A stretch of 35,629 bases of DNA. It comes from Methanoregula sp. Lineage in GTDB: Archaea > Halobacteriota > Methanomicrobia > Methanomicrobiales > Methanospirillaceae. Shown in pieces: positions 24,635 through 32,833 of this stretch (its first letter is position 1; each line of letters begins with the position of its first letter). The stretch is from NCBI GenBank assembly GCA_022711635.1, contig JAKLEQ010000002.1, positions 19,248-54,876 on the forward strand, read 5' to 3'. The notes under the pieces were generated by a model that saw only the letters and a program-made list of their open reading frames with translations, ran no database searches and was not told where the DNA came from. Made by a program: the position numbers and the translations under genes.

Positions 24635-25276
24635 GAATGCTTCCCCCCTGTCCCTGCAATACCCCTGCGAGAGGTCCCGGAGGCGTTCCGGTTGGGGCGG
24701 GTATTGACCCTGCGGGATGTTCCGGCTCAATTTCGGGATGGTCTCGTTCGATCTCTCTCGCTTCAGGTTGTACAGCGATTGCCTGATAATATCTGCGATG
24801 GAGGCATTAAATCCTCCCAGACCCTCCTGCAGAAGGGCAGGACATTTCCGCTTCCCTGTCAGTACTCGAGCCGCCATGATCCCGCCCCCCCGTCTCCGGC
24901 CGGTTTCAATTGCCAGAGAGGCAATCGTTGCGGTGAACGGTGTAGCGTGGCAGGAGCACCGGACCTCCAGGGAAGCATTCCGGAGATCTGCGACCGTGGG
25001 ATCGATCGTTGCGCGATCGGACGCTTTGCGATACGCTGATGATGATGTCCGGATACGTCCCGTGCCGTGATCGTCTCCGCTTGGGCGACCATGCGTAAGA
25101 GAATCTCCCTGCGTGATTCCAGGACGTGCCAGCCGAGAGAATTCACGCTTTGCCTCCCTTCCTGCCCTCCCTCCATCCACCATGGCCTCGTCGTTCCGCA
25201 GATCTTTCGGACCGGCCTTGGCATGACGTTTTCACCCTGCAGCTATGTGCTCCCTTTTTTACAAGGTCTGCAAGAG
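24635..25276. other. 640-bp stretch without a convincing gene
   Basis: Frames are open on both strands but none has a convincing start or family match. On the minus strand, about 25130-24890, pieces resembling a winged-helix DNA-binding protein occur in two different frames: SRREILLRMVAQAETITARDVS in one, then YRKASDRATID and VADLRNASLEVR in another. This could be the decayed remains of a regulator gene, or chance. The segment before the receiver's TTG start is likely leader or remnant. Confidence 0.35.
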
Positions 25277-25286
25277 TATAGTATAT
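25277..25286 (+). promoter_or_regulatory. TATA box of the ABC-2 permease operon
   Basis: TATAGTATAT is centred about 27 nt before ATG 25309, predicting a leaderless or near-leaderless transcript from that codon. The alternative GTG 25294 would lie upstream of the predicted start site. Confidence 0.55.
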
Positions 25287-25308
25287 CAAGCCGGTGACCG
25301 GGCAGGCC

Positions 25309-27114
25309 ATGGGGACGTTTGCTGATATCGTTACGATTGCGAAATGGGAAATACGGCGTACGCTCACGCAGATGAGCAAAGACACGCTCCCGCTCGCGAT
25401 CGTCCTCTTTGCCGCGCTCGTCCTCGTTATGGGATTCACCGCGCAGAGCGGCATGCACCTGCAGGACGGGATGTACACCATCGGTGTCGATGACCCGACC
25501 CTTGCACAGGTGCTTGCTTCCGACACCCGGTTCACGGTCTACGAACTGGATGATGCCACGCTCTGGAACAACCGCCAGGCGTTCGATCTCGTCATCTACC
25601 GGGGAACGGCGCTCCCCGCCACCACCGAGCGGGGCAGGGCGGCGCAGAAGACCGTCCAGCGGGATTACGGGCAGTACACCGCTTCGGTCTACAACCGGCA
25701 GGAGGATCTCTTCGCCGCGTACCCGCTCTGGATCGATATTCAGACGGTCAAATCCGAGCTGGACTTCACCGCTACGCAGAGCGGCCAATATATCTCCGCC
25801 CGGCCCGGTGCCGCCGCCCCGGAGCCGGAGGGCGACCTTCTCGATGTCCCCACACCCTCGCCGACCCTCGCGGTAACGAGCGAGGAACTCAGGACGAGCC
25901 TTGCCGAGACTGAGAGCAGCAACTCCCAGCTCTCCCGGTATACCGAGATGCTCTCCTCGTCCGATACCGGCACGACCTTCAAGACCCCTTCGCAACTCTC
26001 CCCGCCGCTGCCCTTCGATTCCATCATCCTCATCTTCATCTTCATCTTCCCGCTCTACTTCTCATCCCAGTTCTTCATGATGAGCATCATGAACGAGCGG
26101 ATCGAACGCAAAGGGGAGCTTCTCCTCTCCACCCCCGTTTCGGCACCCGCCATCATCGTCGGGAAGATGCTCCCCTACCTCATCCTCATGCTCGCGATCT
26201 CGGCGGGCCTCACGGTCTATATCGGGGCGCCGGTATCCATCATCCTCCCGCTCATCCCCGTCATCCTCTTCTTCCTAGCAAACGCCCTCATCATCGGCAT
26301 GGTCTCCCGGAGCTTCAAGGAGCTCTCGTTCATCTCCATCTTCTTCTCGACGATTGCGACCTCCTATCTCTTCTTCCCCTCCATCTTTGCCAACGTGCAT
26401 GTCATCAGCCTGATCTCGCCCCTTACCCTGATCGTGCTCACTCTCCAGGGTACGGCATACACGGCGACCGACTACCTCTTCTCGACCGCCCTCTTCTGGT
26501 TAACCGCCGGCGTCCTCTTCTACGTCGGCATCCGGAACTTCAGCGAGGAACGGCTCTTCTCCGAGCACGGGCTCCTGACCCGGATCCGCGAGTTCGTCGG
26601 TTCGAGCCTCTCGGAGAAGCATACCTTCGCCTCCCTCTTCCTCCTCAACGGGTTTGCCATCCCGTTCGTCTTCATGGCGCAGATGATGTGCCTCGTTGTC
26701 TTCTTCAACCTGCCCATGCCGTTCTCGCTCATCCTCCTCATCCTTTTCGGGGCAGAGATCGAAGAGATGGCAAAGGCGGTTGGCATCTACACCCTGTATG
26801 CCCGGGACCCGTCTTTCTTCTCGTGGAGGAACCTGCTTCTTGCCAGCGGCGCCACTGCTCTCGGATTCCTTGCCGGGGAGAAACTGCTGCTCTTTGCCAC
26901 GCTCGCCGAGATCACCGAGTCGGTCTTCGGGAGCATCCTCTTCCTCTCGCTCGGCATGCTGTGGCTCCCGCTCTTCCTGCATTTCACCGCCGTCTGCGTC
27001 GTTGCCACCTGCCTGAAACTGGGCGGCAGGAAATGGCTCGTGCCCGGGCTTGTGCTTGCAACCGTCATCCACTGTCTCTATAACCTGTACTTCATCCTTG
27101 GGTGGCTCACATGA
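25309..27114 (+). CDS. ABC-2 permease fused to a PrsW-like membrane protease domain
   Basis: About 601 aa from ATG 25309 (606 from GTG 25294). One transmembrane segment near residues 30-48 is followed by a large outer-face loop (~50-235, with an Ala/Pro-rich linker). A block of five or so membrane segments (~240-410) carries ABC-2 features such as SIMNERIERKGELLLSTPVS. From ~440 on, a second membrane block has the PrsW/CPBP-type protease pattern: EIEEMAK (Glu-Glu-x2-Lys), GFLAGEK, LHFTAV and VIHCLYNLYF (numbering from the GTG: 488-494, 524-530, 562-567, 591-600). The fusion suggests proteolysis linked to transport, or a scaffold that has lost activity. It overlaps the next permease by four bases. 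Confidence 0.85.
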   Translation: MGTFADIVTIAKWEIRRTLTQMSKDTLPLAIVLFAALVLVMGFTAQSGMHLQDGMYTIGVDDPTLAQVLASDTRFTVYELDDATLWNNRQAFDLVIYRGTALPATTERGRAAQKTVQRDYGQYTASVYNRQEDLFAAYPLWIDIQTVKSELDFTATQSGQYISARPGAAAPEPEGDLLDVPTPSPTLAVTSEELRTSLAETESSNSQLSRYTEMLSSSDTGTTFKTPSQLSPPLPFDSIILIFIFIFPLYFSSQFFMMSIMNERIERKGELLLSTPVSAPAIIVGKMLPYLILMLAISAGLTVYIGAPVSIILPLIPVILFFLANALIIGMVSRSFKELSFISIFFSTIATSYLFFPSIFANVHVISLISPLTLIVLTLQGTAYTATDYLFSTALFWLTAGVLFYVGIRNFSEERLFSEHGLLTRIREFVGSSLSEKHTFASLFLLNGFAIPFVFMAQMMCLVVFFNLPMPFSLILLILFGAEIEEMAKAVGIYTLYARDPSFFSWRNLLLASGATALGFLAGEKLLLFATLAEITESVFGSILFLSLGMLWLPLFLHFTAVCVVATCLKLGGRKWLVPGLVLATVIHCLYNLYFILGWLT

Positions 27115-28190
27115 AGGCAAAGAACATCGCAATCATCGTAAAAAAAGAGCTCCGGGGGCTCATGAACGAGAGGACGATCCTGCTCGCCATCCTCCTCCAG
27201 CTCTTCGTCGCACTCTTCTCGTCCTTCCTCATGGTCGGGCTCACGTCTATGTACGACCCGTCCTCGCTCTCGAAGTACTCGCGGTTCCGGTACAGCGTTG
27301 CCTATGTCGGGAACGACTCCGCGCTGAATGATTACTTAAGCAACAGCCGGGACTTCACGGTCTTTTCCATGGAACTCTCCCCGGCAGTCACCGCCCTCCA
27401 GGAACGCAAGCTCGCCGCCGTCGTCTATGTTCCGGACACTGCACCTGATGCACAGGATCCGGTGAAGATCACGCTCTATACCCTGGAGAACGACCTCCAG
27501 AGCGCGATCGTCAATGTCAAGCTCAAGGACATCTTCCTCTCCTATGAGAAAGATCTGCGCACGCTGCGTAAAGCCCGTATCACGGAACAGCCGGTCCCGC
27601 TTGCCTTCAACCCGACGCGGGGCGGGGGTGACTTTTTCGAGTTCGTGTACGGGCTTTTGATCCCCCTCCTCCTCTTCATGCCGGCGATCATCGCATCGGC
27701 GCTGGTCATCGATCTCATCACCGAAGAGTACCAGCACGAGACGCTCGAGACCCTGATCGCGAGCCCGGTGACGTTTTCAGAAATGGTCTGGGGGAAGGTG
27801 ATCGCCTGCGAGATCCTGATCCCGATCCAGGCCGGGGCATGGATCTTCCTCCTTGTCATCAACCGGATTGCGATCCTGAATATCCCGCAAATCTTCGTGC
27901 TCGTGACCATCTCCTCGCTCGTCCCGATCCTGATCGGGGCGCTCACTGCGCTCCATTACCGTGAACGCACCGCTGCCCAGTTCATCTTCTCGACCGCCCT
28001 TGTCGTCGTGCTCCTCCTGATCCTTGCGATCCCGGCAAATCCCCTCAATATGGTGACCCGGCTCGCGGTGGGATCCGCGGGAACAGGACAATGGCTCGTG
28101 CTCGCCGGGGTTGCTGTCGCAGCAGTCGTGTTCTCTGTCCTTCTCCAGCTGTATGCGGGAAAGGTCGGGCGGGAGCATCACGCGGGTTAG
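27111..28190 (+). CDS. ABC-2 permease
   Basis: A 359-aa membrane protein with an N-terminal transmembrane segment (~20-45), an outer-face domain (~45-175) and five to six C-terminal membrane segments. The motif LITEEYQHETLETLIASPVTFSEMVWGKV is characteristic of ABC-2 exporters related to NatB. The ATG at 27111 overlaps the TGA of the preceding permease (ATGA), so translation is coupled; the frame's earlier GTG at 27102 lies inside that gene and is unlikely. The two permeases would pair as a heterodimer with the ATPase encoded on the other strand. A T-run after the stop near 28219-28226 may terminate transcription. Confidence 0.92.
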   Translation: MKAKNIAIIVKKELRGLMNERTILLAILLQLFVALFSSFLMVGLTSMYDPSSLSKYSRFRYSVAYVGNDSALNDYLSNSRDFTVFSMELSPAVTALQERKLAAVVYVPDTAPDAQDPVKITLYTLENDLQSAIVNVKLKDIFLSYEKDLRTLRKARITEQPVPLAFNPTRGGGDFFEFVYGLLIPLLLFMPAIIASALVIDLITEEYQHETLETLIASPVTFSEMVWGKVIACEILIPIQAGAWIFLLVINRIAILNIPQIFVLVTISSLVPILIGALTALHYRERTAAQFIFSTALVVVLLLILAIPANPLNMVTRLAVGSAGTGQWLVLAGVAVAAVVFSVLLQLYAGKVGREHHAG

Positions 28191-28232
28191 CGGTCGAAAA
28201 AGGGGGAAACGGCTGGTTGTTTTTTAAAGCAA

Positions 28233-28709
28233 TCAGTACCCGTAGAACCCGCCCAGTTCCAGGGTCTCATCGATGACCTTGTACCGGATGCCGGCTGATG
28301 TCACGTAGACCTCGCACCGGTCGCTCCCGCGGGTTCCTTTGATGACGAGGGTATCGCCGCGTTTCGGTTTTGCCCCGTTATTCATGAACTGGTCGATGAC
28401 CTGCCCGTCCGACCGGGTTACTCTCATCTCGATCGAGTTGGTGAACATCTCGCCACCCCCGCCGTTGTAGGTGAGGGTGATATCGGAGTAGACACGGTCC
28501 TTGGCAAGGTCGAGATAGATTTGCTGTGCTGACGGGAGGGTCTGGACCGGGTCGATGTCGGATGTCGGAACGGGGGTCGCAATCGTCGTGGGTTCCGGCG
28601 TCGCTGTCGTGGGGAGGGGGGTCGCGGGGGGTCGTTCCTCCCCGAGGCACCCTGCCCCTGCAAGGGCGGCAGCGATGAGAAGGATGGCAATGAGGCCGAT
28701 GTATTTCAT
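28233..28709 (-). CDS. Small lipoprotein, unknown function
   Basis: A 158-aa predicted lipoprotein. The N-terminal hydrophobic segment ends in LAGAGC, a lipobox-like site, followed by a Pro/Thr-rich linker of about 30 residues. The globular rest (IYLDLAKDRVYSDITLTYNGGGG ...) is beta-rich, with no catalytic motif; one Cys remains (SDRCEVY). It resembles many methanogen surface lipoproteins. TATA-like ATTATA on the minus strand (28733-28738) sits ~27 nt from the ATG, so the mRNA is probably leaderless. The stop converges with the ABC-2 permease gene 43 bp away. Confidence 0.75.
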   Translation of the reverse strand: MKYIGLIAILLIAAALAGAGCLGEERPPATPLPTTATPEPTTIATPVPTSDIDPVQTLPSAQQIYLDLAKDRVYSDITLTYNGGGGEMFTNSIEMRVTRSDGQVIDQFMNNGAKPKRGDTLVIKGTRGSDRCEVYVTSAGIRYKVIDETLELGGFYGY

Positions 28710-28899
28710 GTACTGAGATCGGGCACTCGTTCTATAATGTTTTTGTGCAAAACGCGCTGATGCTTGACGCTTTTAAAGAACCGGGGCGTTCCTGCGAGAC
28801 CGGAACATCAGGATGCGGGAGATTTTGCCCGGATTGCTGTAAAGAACAGTTAAATTAAAAAGGGCATCGGGTTTAATCTTACATATCAGGAGAGAAGAA

Positions 28900-29523
28900 A
28901 TGTTCTGTCCGAAATGTGGAAAAGAGACTGATGCTTCCGGAAAATTCTGCCAGTGGTGCGGGGCTGACATCGGGACGCCCATGCCCCCGCGGGCAATGGT
29001 AAAGGTGGAGGAGGAAGAGGTGGAAAGCGAGCCGGTGGTCGGGGATTACGCTGGCCTCGGGCGCAGGTTCTTTGCTTTTATCATCGACCTGATCCTGCTC
29101 TTCATCCTCGGCGCGATCGCTGCCGCCTTCTTCGGGCTTATCCGGGGTGTTCAGAACCTGTACTTCCTGGTCGTCCAGCATGCACCGATCTCCTCGCTGA
29201 CACCCGAAGGCACGAGCTTGTCGGCGTACATCACCATCATCGCCGCATATGGCGTACTTTTCGTCATCATCCCGTGGTTCTATTTTGCCGGGTTCGAATG
29301 CTCGCGGGGGATGGCAACGCCCGGCAAGACGGTCATGAATATCGTCGTCACGGACAGGACCGGGAGCCGGGTAACGTTTTCCCGGGCGACAATCCGGCAC
29401 TTCGTCAAGTACATCTCGGCGGCAATCGTCCTGATCGGGTTCATCATGATCGGGCTTACCAAGAAGCGGCAGGGCCTTCATGACCGGGCAGCAGACTGCC
29501 TCGTGATCCTCACCCCCGAATAA
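28900..29523 (+). CDS. RDD-family membrane protein with N-terminal zinc ribbon
   Basis: A 207-aa protein. Residues 1-25 form a CPKCG...CQWCG zinc ribbon, then an acidic linker, then an RDD domain with GLGRRFFAFIIDLILLF, three hydrophobic segments (~57-80, 105-130, 165-185) and the later KTVMNIVVTD and RQGLHDRAADC. RDD proteins are small membrane proteins, some implicated in ion transport, but most are uncharacterised. CAGGAG lies eight bases before the ATG, and an AT-rich stretch (28845-28860) may hold the promoter. A T-run after the stop (29540-29547) is the likely terminator. Confidence 0.88.
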   Translation: MFCPKCGKETDASGKFCQWCGADIGTPMPPRAMVKVEEEEVESEPVVGDYAGLGRRFFAFIIDLILLFILGAIAAAFFGLIRGVQNLYFLVVQHAPISSLTPEGTSLSAYITIIAAYGVLFVIIPWFYFAGFECSRGMATPGKTVMNIVVTDRTGSRVTFSRATIRHFVKYISAAIVLIGFIMIGLTKKRQGLHDRAADCLVILTPE

Positions 29524-29539
29524 TATTCCCGTCCAATAC

Positions 29540-29547
29540 CTCTTTTT
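29540..29547 (+). terminator. T-run after the RDD gene
   Basis: An uninterrupted run of seven to eight T residues occurs about 18 bases after the stop, between this gene and the convergent SemiSWEET gene. Confidence 0.5.
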
Positions 29548-29572
29548 TTAACCGTGATCGCCACGACTACGG

Positions 29573-29827
29573 TCAGTGGTATTTCAGCTTGAGCCCCGCA
29601 AGGACGAGAATCAGGAGAAACGTGATAACGTTTGCGGCGATGATCGGGGGAGCGGAGACAGAGAAGCCATAGATCGTCCAGAGAAGGACACCAGCGGCAA
29701 ACAGCACGAGCATGGCGAGCGAGATGTCCCGGGTCTCCCGAAGTCTCCATGCCCGACTCACCTGAGGGATGAATGCTATCGTTGTCAGGGTACCGGCGAT
29801 ATAGCCGACAAGAACAGTCGTGTCCAT
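29573..29827 (-). CDS. SemiSWEET-type transporter
   Basis: An 84-aa protein with three hydrophobic segments (about 5-22, 37-55, 60-80), the size and topology of prokaryotic SemiSWEETs (MtN3/PQ-loop). The PQ motif appears in TIAFIPQVSRAW. SemiSWEETs dimerise to make a facilitative sugar pore. The physiological substrate in a methanogen is not evident. The start at 29827 is the first ATG of the frame; a strong ribosome site is not visible. Confidence 0.85.
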   Translation of the reverse strand: MDTTVLVGYIAGTLTTIAFIPQVSRAWRLRETRDISLAMLVLFAAGVLLWTIYGFSVSAPPIIAANVITFLLILVLAGLKLKYH

Positions 29828-29881
29828 TATCTCTCTCCGGATACTGCATCCTGTAGCATCTTCAAACCGTCCGTGTCTTTT

Positions 29882-30313
29882 TTACGTGTCAGCGCTCTGC
29901 GCCGGAGTATTCTGGAGAGGTTGTGGCGAGAACTGGTCGGCGACGATCTGCCACTCCCGGCCTTCCTTTACCAGGAAGAACATGTCCCGGCCCTGCATGA
30001 CAGCCTGCTGTGTTCCGACAGTAAACGAGATCGAGAAGAGATAGGTGACGACCGCACTCTTTCCGCCATTATAGATCTGGACCCTGTGATCCCTTTCCTG
30101 CCATTCCTGGATGCGGGCAGCCGTGGTAAAGCCACGCCATCCCGCAACATATGCCTCCCTGCCGGCCAGCCTGCCGGGTTCTGACGGTACTATCGAGACC
30201 GCTTCCGGGTGGATGTACTGGCGGAACTGTTCCTCATGCCAGCCTTCCGTCCAGCAACGGTTCATTGCACGAATCGTTGCAAGGATCTCATCGGCAATAT
30301 TTTGTGTATCCAT
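29882..30313 (-). CDS. NTF2/SnoaL-like protein
   Basis: A 143-aa protein from ATG 30313, supported by GGAAGG five bases upstream. The longer frame to 30367 has no such site. Helices followed by a curved sheet are suggested by NRCWTEGWHEEQFRQYIHP, then YVAGWRGF, VVTYLFSISF and EWQIVADQFSP at the end, the typical course of the NTF2-like/DUF4440 fold. Members include enzymes and binding proteins, and no active-site set is clear. It follows a PPOX-type gene on the same strand after 72 bp, possibly in one unit. Confidence 0.75.
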   Translation of the reverse strand: MDTQNIADEILATIRAMNRCWTEGWHEEQFRQYIHPEAVSIVPSEPGRLAGREAYVAGWRGFTTAARIQEWQERDHRVQIYNGGKSAVVTYLFSISFTVGTQQAVMQGRDMFFLVKEGREWQIVADQFSPQPLQNTPAQSADT

Positions 30314-30385
30314 TCTATCCTTCCATCTCCCATTGAAAACCTTAACGTAAAAGGCCCGGGGATGCACAGGGTGAAAGTAACATGG

Positions 30386-30829
30386 TTAAAATTTTACCCG
30401 GGGAGCGTCCTGCTCCCGCATGTTGTCCGCCATGGTCCAGAAGTACGCCTCTCCGTGCCCGATGCGGAATATTGCCACCTTTGCATCCTTCGGGGCATTT
30501 TTCAGGAGATCGGCAACCCACGGCCGGTCCCTAAAAAGCCGCTGTTCCATCGCCGGGTCGTTCATGAACTCCGCCTTCCCGGCAACCCGCATCATCCTGC
30601 CCGCACCTTCGCCCGGTGCGAAGAAGCAGAGCTCGACCTTTTGGTTTTTCTTCAGCTGCTTAAAGACGTTCTTTGGCGTGCCGGTGTGGTAGTAGAAGCC
30701 GGTCTCGTCGGCAAACCACATCGCGAACGCCCGGACCCGGGGCTGGTCGCCGTCAGCGGTGGCGATAAACGTCACCGGGTTCTCGTTAGCGAAGCGTACG
30801 CATTCTGAAAAATCCATCGTTCTCACCAT
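30386..30829 (-). CDS. Pyridoxamine 5'-phosphate oxidase-like flavoprotein
   Basis: A 147-aa split-barrel protein of the PNPOx-like flavin-binding superfamily. VTFIATADGDQPRVRAFAMW, FYYHTGTPKNVFKQLKKNQKVELCFF and RVAGKAEF are typical. The class usually binds FMN or F420 between two subunits, and in methanogens F420 is a plausible cofactor. The true pyridoxamine oxidase substrate motif is not apparent, so the vitamin B6 role is doubtful. GGAGG is too near the first ATG (30829); GTG 30826 (four bases) or ATG 30817 are alternative starts. Confidence 0.85.
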   Translation of the reverse strand: MVRTMDFSECVRFANENPVTFIATADGDQPRVRAFAMWFADETGFYYHTGTPKNVFKQLKKNQKVELCFFAPGEGAGRMMRVAGKAEFMNDPAMEQRLFRDRPWVADLLKNAPKDAKVAIFRIGHGEAYFWTMADNMREQDAPRVKF

Positions 30830-30890
30830 ACCTCCATGAAGCCTTCACGCCAAAAAGGTTACCGGATCCAAAGCGAGGCGCACGCAAAGG

Positions 30891-30900
30891 AATATATAAA
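30891..30900 (+). promoter_or_regulatory. TATA box of the second receiver gene
   Basis: AATATATAAA is centred about 27-30 nt before the ATG at 30928, predicting a very short leader. Confidence 0.55.
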
Positions 30901-30927
30901 TCGCAGATATAGTGAAGGTCTGAGATC

Positions 30928-31305
30928 ATGAGCCGGGCCACGGTCCTTGTGGTTGAAGACGAGAGGGATGTTGCGTACATCCTGACGCACACGGTGGAGC
31001 GGTTGGGATTCTCCGTTGTCGGTAGTGAAGACACCGGAGAGAAGGCCGTAAAGGCTGCCGGAAAACTCCGGCCGAATATTGTCCTCATGGATATCAGTCT
31101 CGCGGGGACCATGGACGGGATCGAGGCTGCAAAGGTCATTACCAGGGATTACCATATCCCGGTCGTCTTTGTAACGGCGCTCTCTGATGATAAGACACTC
31201 GAACGGGTCGCTGCGAGCACGCCGTACGGCTACATCCTCAAGCCGTTCATGGACGACGAACTCCGTACCGTCATGGACATCGCGCTTGTCGCGAAGGCGG
31301 TATAG
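30928..31305 (+). CDS. Receiver-only response regulator
   Basis: A 125-aa single receiver domain with a full set of functional residues: VVEDERD, phosphoacceptor Asp in IVLMDISLAGTMDG, Thr in FVTALSD and Lys in ILKPFMD. No output domain. It is clearly related to the receiver at 24272-24634 (same MDI.L.G.MDGIEA pattern). The gene stands alone with its own TATA box. It might be phosphorylated by either large kinase in the window; specificity cannot be read from sequence. Confidence 0.92.
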   Translation: MSRATVLVVEDERDVAYILTHTVERLGFSVVGSEDTGEKAVKAAGKLRPNIVLMDISLAGTMDGIEAAKVITRDYHIPVVFVTALSDDKTLERVAASTPYGYILKPFMDDELRTVMDIALVAKAV

Positions 31306-31341
31306 CGGCGCTGTCTTCCAACCTGACGGTTTATCTGCGTT

Positions 31342-31845
31342 TCACAGCCCCAGGTGCGACGGCAGTTCCCGCGCCCAAGCCGCGATCGCTTTCCAGTCGC
31401 GGAAATCTCCCGTCGGGACGTTCAAAAGCGACGTCATTCCCCGTTCGAGGAACGAGAGCCGGGCCGGATCGAGGGTGCCGGCAAACATCGTCACGGCGAC
31501 GAGCGGTACCGGTTCGAGAATTTTTACGAGCTGCCCGGTGAATTCCCCAACCTCCCCGGTCTTTGGGTATACCGGCGCGATGCCGGTGACAAATCCCGCA
31601 ACCGGGATCCCGGCAAGCTGGCTTTTGAACCGTGCGGCAAATGCAGCGGTCTCAGGAAGGACTTTCCCGGTATAGACCGGTACCCCGATCACGACAGCGT
31701 CAAAACCGGAAAGCGACACAACCTTTCCCATCTCGGCAACTTCAGCACCGTACCCCAGGTCCCGCAGCTCGTTTCCGACTGCAGCCGCGATCTCTCCGGT
31801 CGATCCCCTCCTCGTCGCATAGGCAACAAGTATCCGTGAGGTCAA
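31342..31845 (-). CDS. Flavodoxin-domain protein (HemG-like)
   Basis: A 167-aa flavodoxin fold. The FMN phosphate loop is YATRRGSTGEIA near the start; later elements are VIGVPVYTGKV and the C-terminal FRDWKAIAAWARELP, as in the HemG/flavodoxin group. It may carry electrons or act as quinone or disulfide reductase. Methanogens of this type rarely use haem, so protoporphyrinogen oxidation is not implied. The first codon of the frame is TTG (31845), preceded by GCGGGGATTACTC; the GGGGA gives modest support for that start. It follows the MerR gene on the same strand, separated by a hairpin terminator. Confidence 0.85.
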   Translation of the reverse strand: MTSRILVAYATRRGSTGEIAAAVGNELRDLGYGAEVAEMGKVVSLSGFDAVVIGVPVYTGKVLPETAAFAARFKSQLAGIPVAGFVTGIAPVYPKTGEVGEFTGQLVKILEPVPLVAVTMFAGTLDPARLSFLERGMTSLLNVPTGDFRDWKAIAAWARELPSHLGL

Positions 31846-31875
31846 GAGTAATCCCCGCAGGAACGATTAGACACT

Positions 31876-31894
31876 CCCCCATAAAAAAAGGGGG
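31876..31894 (-). terminator. Hairpin with T-loop after the MerR gene
   Basis: CCCCC (31876-31880) and GGGGG (31890-31894) flank a loop that reads TTTTTTTAT on the minus strand. It lies ~47 bases after the stop of the MerR gene and before the flavodoxin gene. Confidence 0.55.
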
Positions 31895-31940
31895 ACGGGC
31901 CTCATTTGAAAAATGGTCCCCCCGGTTTCAGGGCCACGGG

Positions 31941-32789
31941 TCAGGGGGATTGCGGGGCGACCGGGATCTGGAGCTCGGTGAGGAGCTCCTCTTCTGCAAC
32001 CTCGTTGGGATCACTGAGGTACACTTCGCGGTGGGGGCCGGTGGGAATGTATCCGTGCTCTTCGGCATACGCACCGATCCGTGTCCATGCCGAATGAAGA
32101 CCCATATGCGGTCCTTTGAAGAGGAGCGTGAGGAAGGTGCCGCCCGGAATGGTGCGCACCTCCATCGCGGGATCGGTAAGGGAGATCCTGCCGGTGACAG
32201 GAGCGGCGCACTCGATGGTCGCATCCTTCTCGCGGTAGTCGCTGTCGTAGTACAGGGTCATGAACGGGCCGACGACTTTCAGTCCGTTCCTCTGGTTTTC
32301 CGGAGAGAAGATCTGCCTGCAGAGGTCCCCCATAAGCCTTGTTATCGTCTCGCCGTACGATCCCTGCCCCTGCTTGCCGACAACTCTCTGGGGGGGGATT
32401 TCCTTGATGACCGGATTATCTGGTGACATGTAGATCAACTCCAGCGGGGCATCCTCATCGTTAAGAATTGCCTCGATCTGCTGTAACCGATGGACCTCGG
32501 ACCGGATCTTAGCCCGGCGCTCCCCGAAGAGTTCGCGGATTGTCCGGGTATCGTGCGAATCCTTTGCCGCAAGCAGCGCCGTGATCTCCGGCAGGGAGAA
32601 CCCGAGCCCGCAGAGGGTCTTGATGGAGACGCCGCGTGCGATCTGGGGGCCCGTGTAGTAACGGTAGCCGGTGCAGAGTTCCTTTACTTCAGGTACAAGG
32701 ATCCCGCGGTCATCGTAGAGGCGCAGGGCCTTCCGGCTGAGTCGGGTAATCTGCGAGAATCTCCCGATGGAGATCCGGTCGTATGCCAT
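31941..32789 (-). CDS. MerR-family regulator with GyrI-like effector domain
   Basis: A 282-aa transcription factor from ATG 32789; the frame runs open to 32981, but that part lies over the promoter. N-terminal HTH: ISIGRFSQITRLSRKALRLYDDRGIL, followed by the MerR dimerisation helix (SEVHRLQQIEAIL). Residues ~120-280 match a GyrI/BmrR-like small-molecule-binding domain (VVGKQGQGSYGETI, TIPGGTFLTLLFKGPHMGL, REVYLSDP). Such regulators activate drug-efflux or detoxification genes after binding hydrophobic ligands. A TATAT box (minus strand, ~32819-32823) predicts a near-leaderless transcript. Its target may be its own gene or elsewhere. Confidence 0.9.
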   Translation of the reverse strand: MAYDRISIGRFSQITRLSRKALRLYDDRGILVPEVKELCTGYRYYTGPQIARGVSIKTLCGLGFSLPEITALLAAKDSHDTRTIRELFGERRAKIRSEVHRLQQIEAILNDEDAPLELIYMSPDNPVIKEIPPQRVVGKQGQGSYGETITRLMGDLCRQIFSPENQRNGLKVVGPFMTLYYDSDYREKDATIECAAPVTGRISLTDPAMEVRTIPGGTFLTLLFKGPHMGLHSAWTRIGAYAEEHGYIPTGPHREVYLSDPNEVAEEELLTELQIPVAPQSP

Positions 32790-32833
32790 TGTTACGGTAC
32801 TGTGTGCATCGGATAACGATATAGGGTGTCGCA

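Noticed and set aside
24284-25039. 251-aa plus-strand frame over the receiver gene
   Set aside because: Its first third is antisense to a complete receiver domain; the rest shows no motif or start signals.
24635-25183. N-terminal extension of the receiver protein
   Set aside because: The frame is open but has no domain character; homology begins at the TTG with a G-rich ribosome site just before it.
29291-29300. GGTTCGAATG, resembling a tRNA T-loop
   Set aside because: Lies inside the RDD coding sequence and no acceptor, D or anticodon stems surround it.
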